A stretch of DNA of 64,000 bases from Cardinalis cardinalis (taxonomy: Eukaryota > Chordata > Aves > Passeriformes > Cardinalidae). Where the stretch lies: assembly GCA_014549065.1 (NCBI GenBank), contig JACDOX010000023.1, forward strand, positions 1,429,980 to 1,493,979, in the 5' to 3' direction. How positions within the stretch are numbered: the first letter of the stretch is position 1; each line of letters opens with the position of its first letter. Positions 63,356-64,000 of the stretch are shown here, piece after piece. A program made the position numbers and the translations under genes. The notes under the pieces were generated by a model. That model was not told the DNA's origin and ran no database searches. It worked only from the letters and a program-made list of their open reading frames with translations.

Positions 63356-64000
63356 CCATGCTGACTATGATGGATATGCTGTTTCAGCGACACTAACACT
63401 GAGGGAAGTATTTTTTTCACCAGTTTTCTATTTTCAGTGGGAAATATCTGCATCTTGCTCATGGTCAAGTGGCTGAGACACTCAAATAACTTGCCCTATA
63501 TGAAGTAGACTAGTCTTACTAAGTTACTTTTTTTAACATGTCTCCAGCCAACTTNGTGCTTGGAACAAGACAAGGTCCCCTCTTGCATAGGCCCCTTGTG
63601 TCTGACAGATGAGGCAACCCTCATCACTGCACTATTTGCAGAACTTTAGTCCCCTGCTTTATGCTGCCAATAGGTCCAGCTTTCAGCAGCCCCACACTGG
63701 CTCTTCAGATGTTTTAAATAAAACAATGCATTATTCATATGCCATAATAAGAATTCATGGGCCTTCTGAAAAGGAAATTACTTCTACCTACTTCTAAGAC
63801 TTCTTCCATTGAAGAAAATTAAACAAAGCACTCAGAGATGGTTTTAATTGCTTACGACTCAGTTGAGAAACTTCTAAGAATGAGTTTCTTTTAGCAATGT
63901 AACTTGAGAGCTCATTCATTGAATGTAATTATGCTATATGATGGATTGGGAAGTATGCATGGAAAGCTAAATAAGATGGAGATGACAAAATAATGGTAAT
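63356..64000. other. Unique non-coding sequence to the window end
   Basis: AT-rich DNA with no recognised feature. The short + strand frame at 63609-63797 looks random. Confidence 0.5.

Noticed and set aside
1..64000. CRISPR array, prokaryotic operon, phage or plasmid system
   Set aside because: There are no regularly spaced repeats, dense coding, ribosome-binding sites or prokaryotic genes. CR1 and LTR elements show this is vertebrate nuclear DNA.

Overview
This window looks like ordinary non-coding nuclear DNA from a bird, most likely a songbird (Passeriformes). The bird call rests on CR1 retroposon fragments (11351-11954, 48583-48737, 60890-61160 on the + strand; 50461-50512 on the - strand) that keep the family's diagnostic 3' end. 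The songbird call rests on two long terminal repeats of endogenous retroviruses (about 23287-23583 on +, 33100-33696 on -) that I recognise from memory as songbird-type. The DNA is AT-rich by eye, CpG-poor, and has no long open reading frames. That fits a large intron or an intergenic region. I found no exon, RNA gene, prokaryotic operon, phage or CRISPR array.

Layout: 1-11350 is unique sequence with a small CpG cluster beside an X-box-like site (4038-4137), a three-site homeodomain-type cluster (4773-4850), a 43-base T run (7413-7455) and a G/T-rich repeat (9761-9820). The best preserved CR1 is at 11351-11954. A perfect 33-bp inverted repeat with a 5-base loop lies at 15161-15231. At 16780-17060 there is a GC-richer, promoter-like segment. 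An old CR1 tail runs into a solo LTR at 23235-23583, followed by a SOX/POU-type motif group (24082-24101). A small nest of alternating inverted repeats is at 26292-26334 and a long A tract with period-10 interruptions at 29735-29831. The second LTR is at 33100-33696, next to a GC-rich stretch (32690-33099). From 33700 to 64000 the DNA is mostly featureless, with a 48-bp tandem duplication (46801-46896), two short CR1 pieces, a 32-bp repeat (60790-60863) and the CR1 at 60890-61160.

There are no genes here to connect into a pathway. The likely biology is regulatory (candidate enhancers, none tested) and the history of retroelement insertion. Single N bases are scattered throughout and are clearly denser inside the LTR and the long CR1. 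I did not find a convincing new biological system. The most unusual object is the perfect hairpin at 15161-15231.
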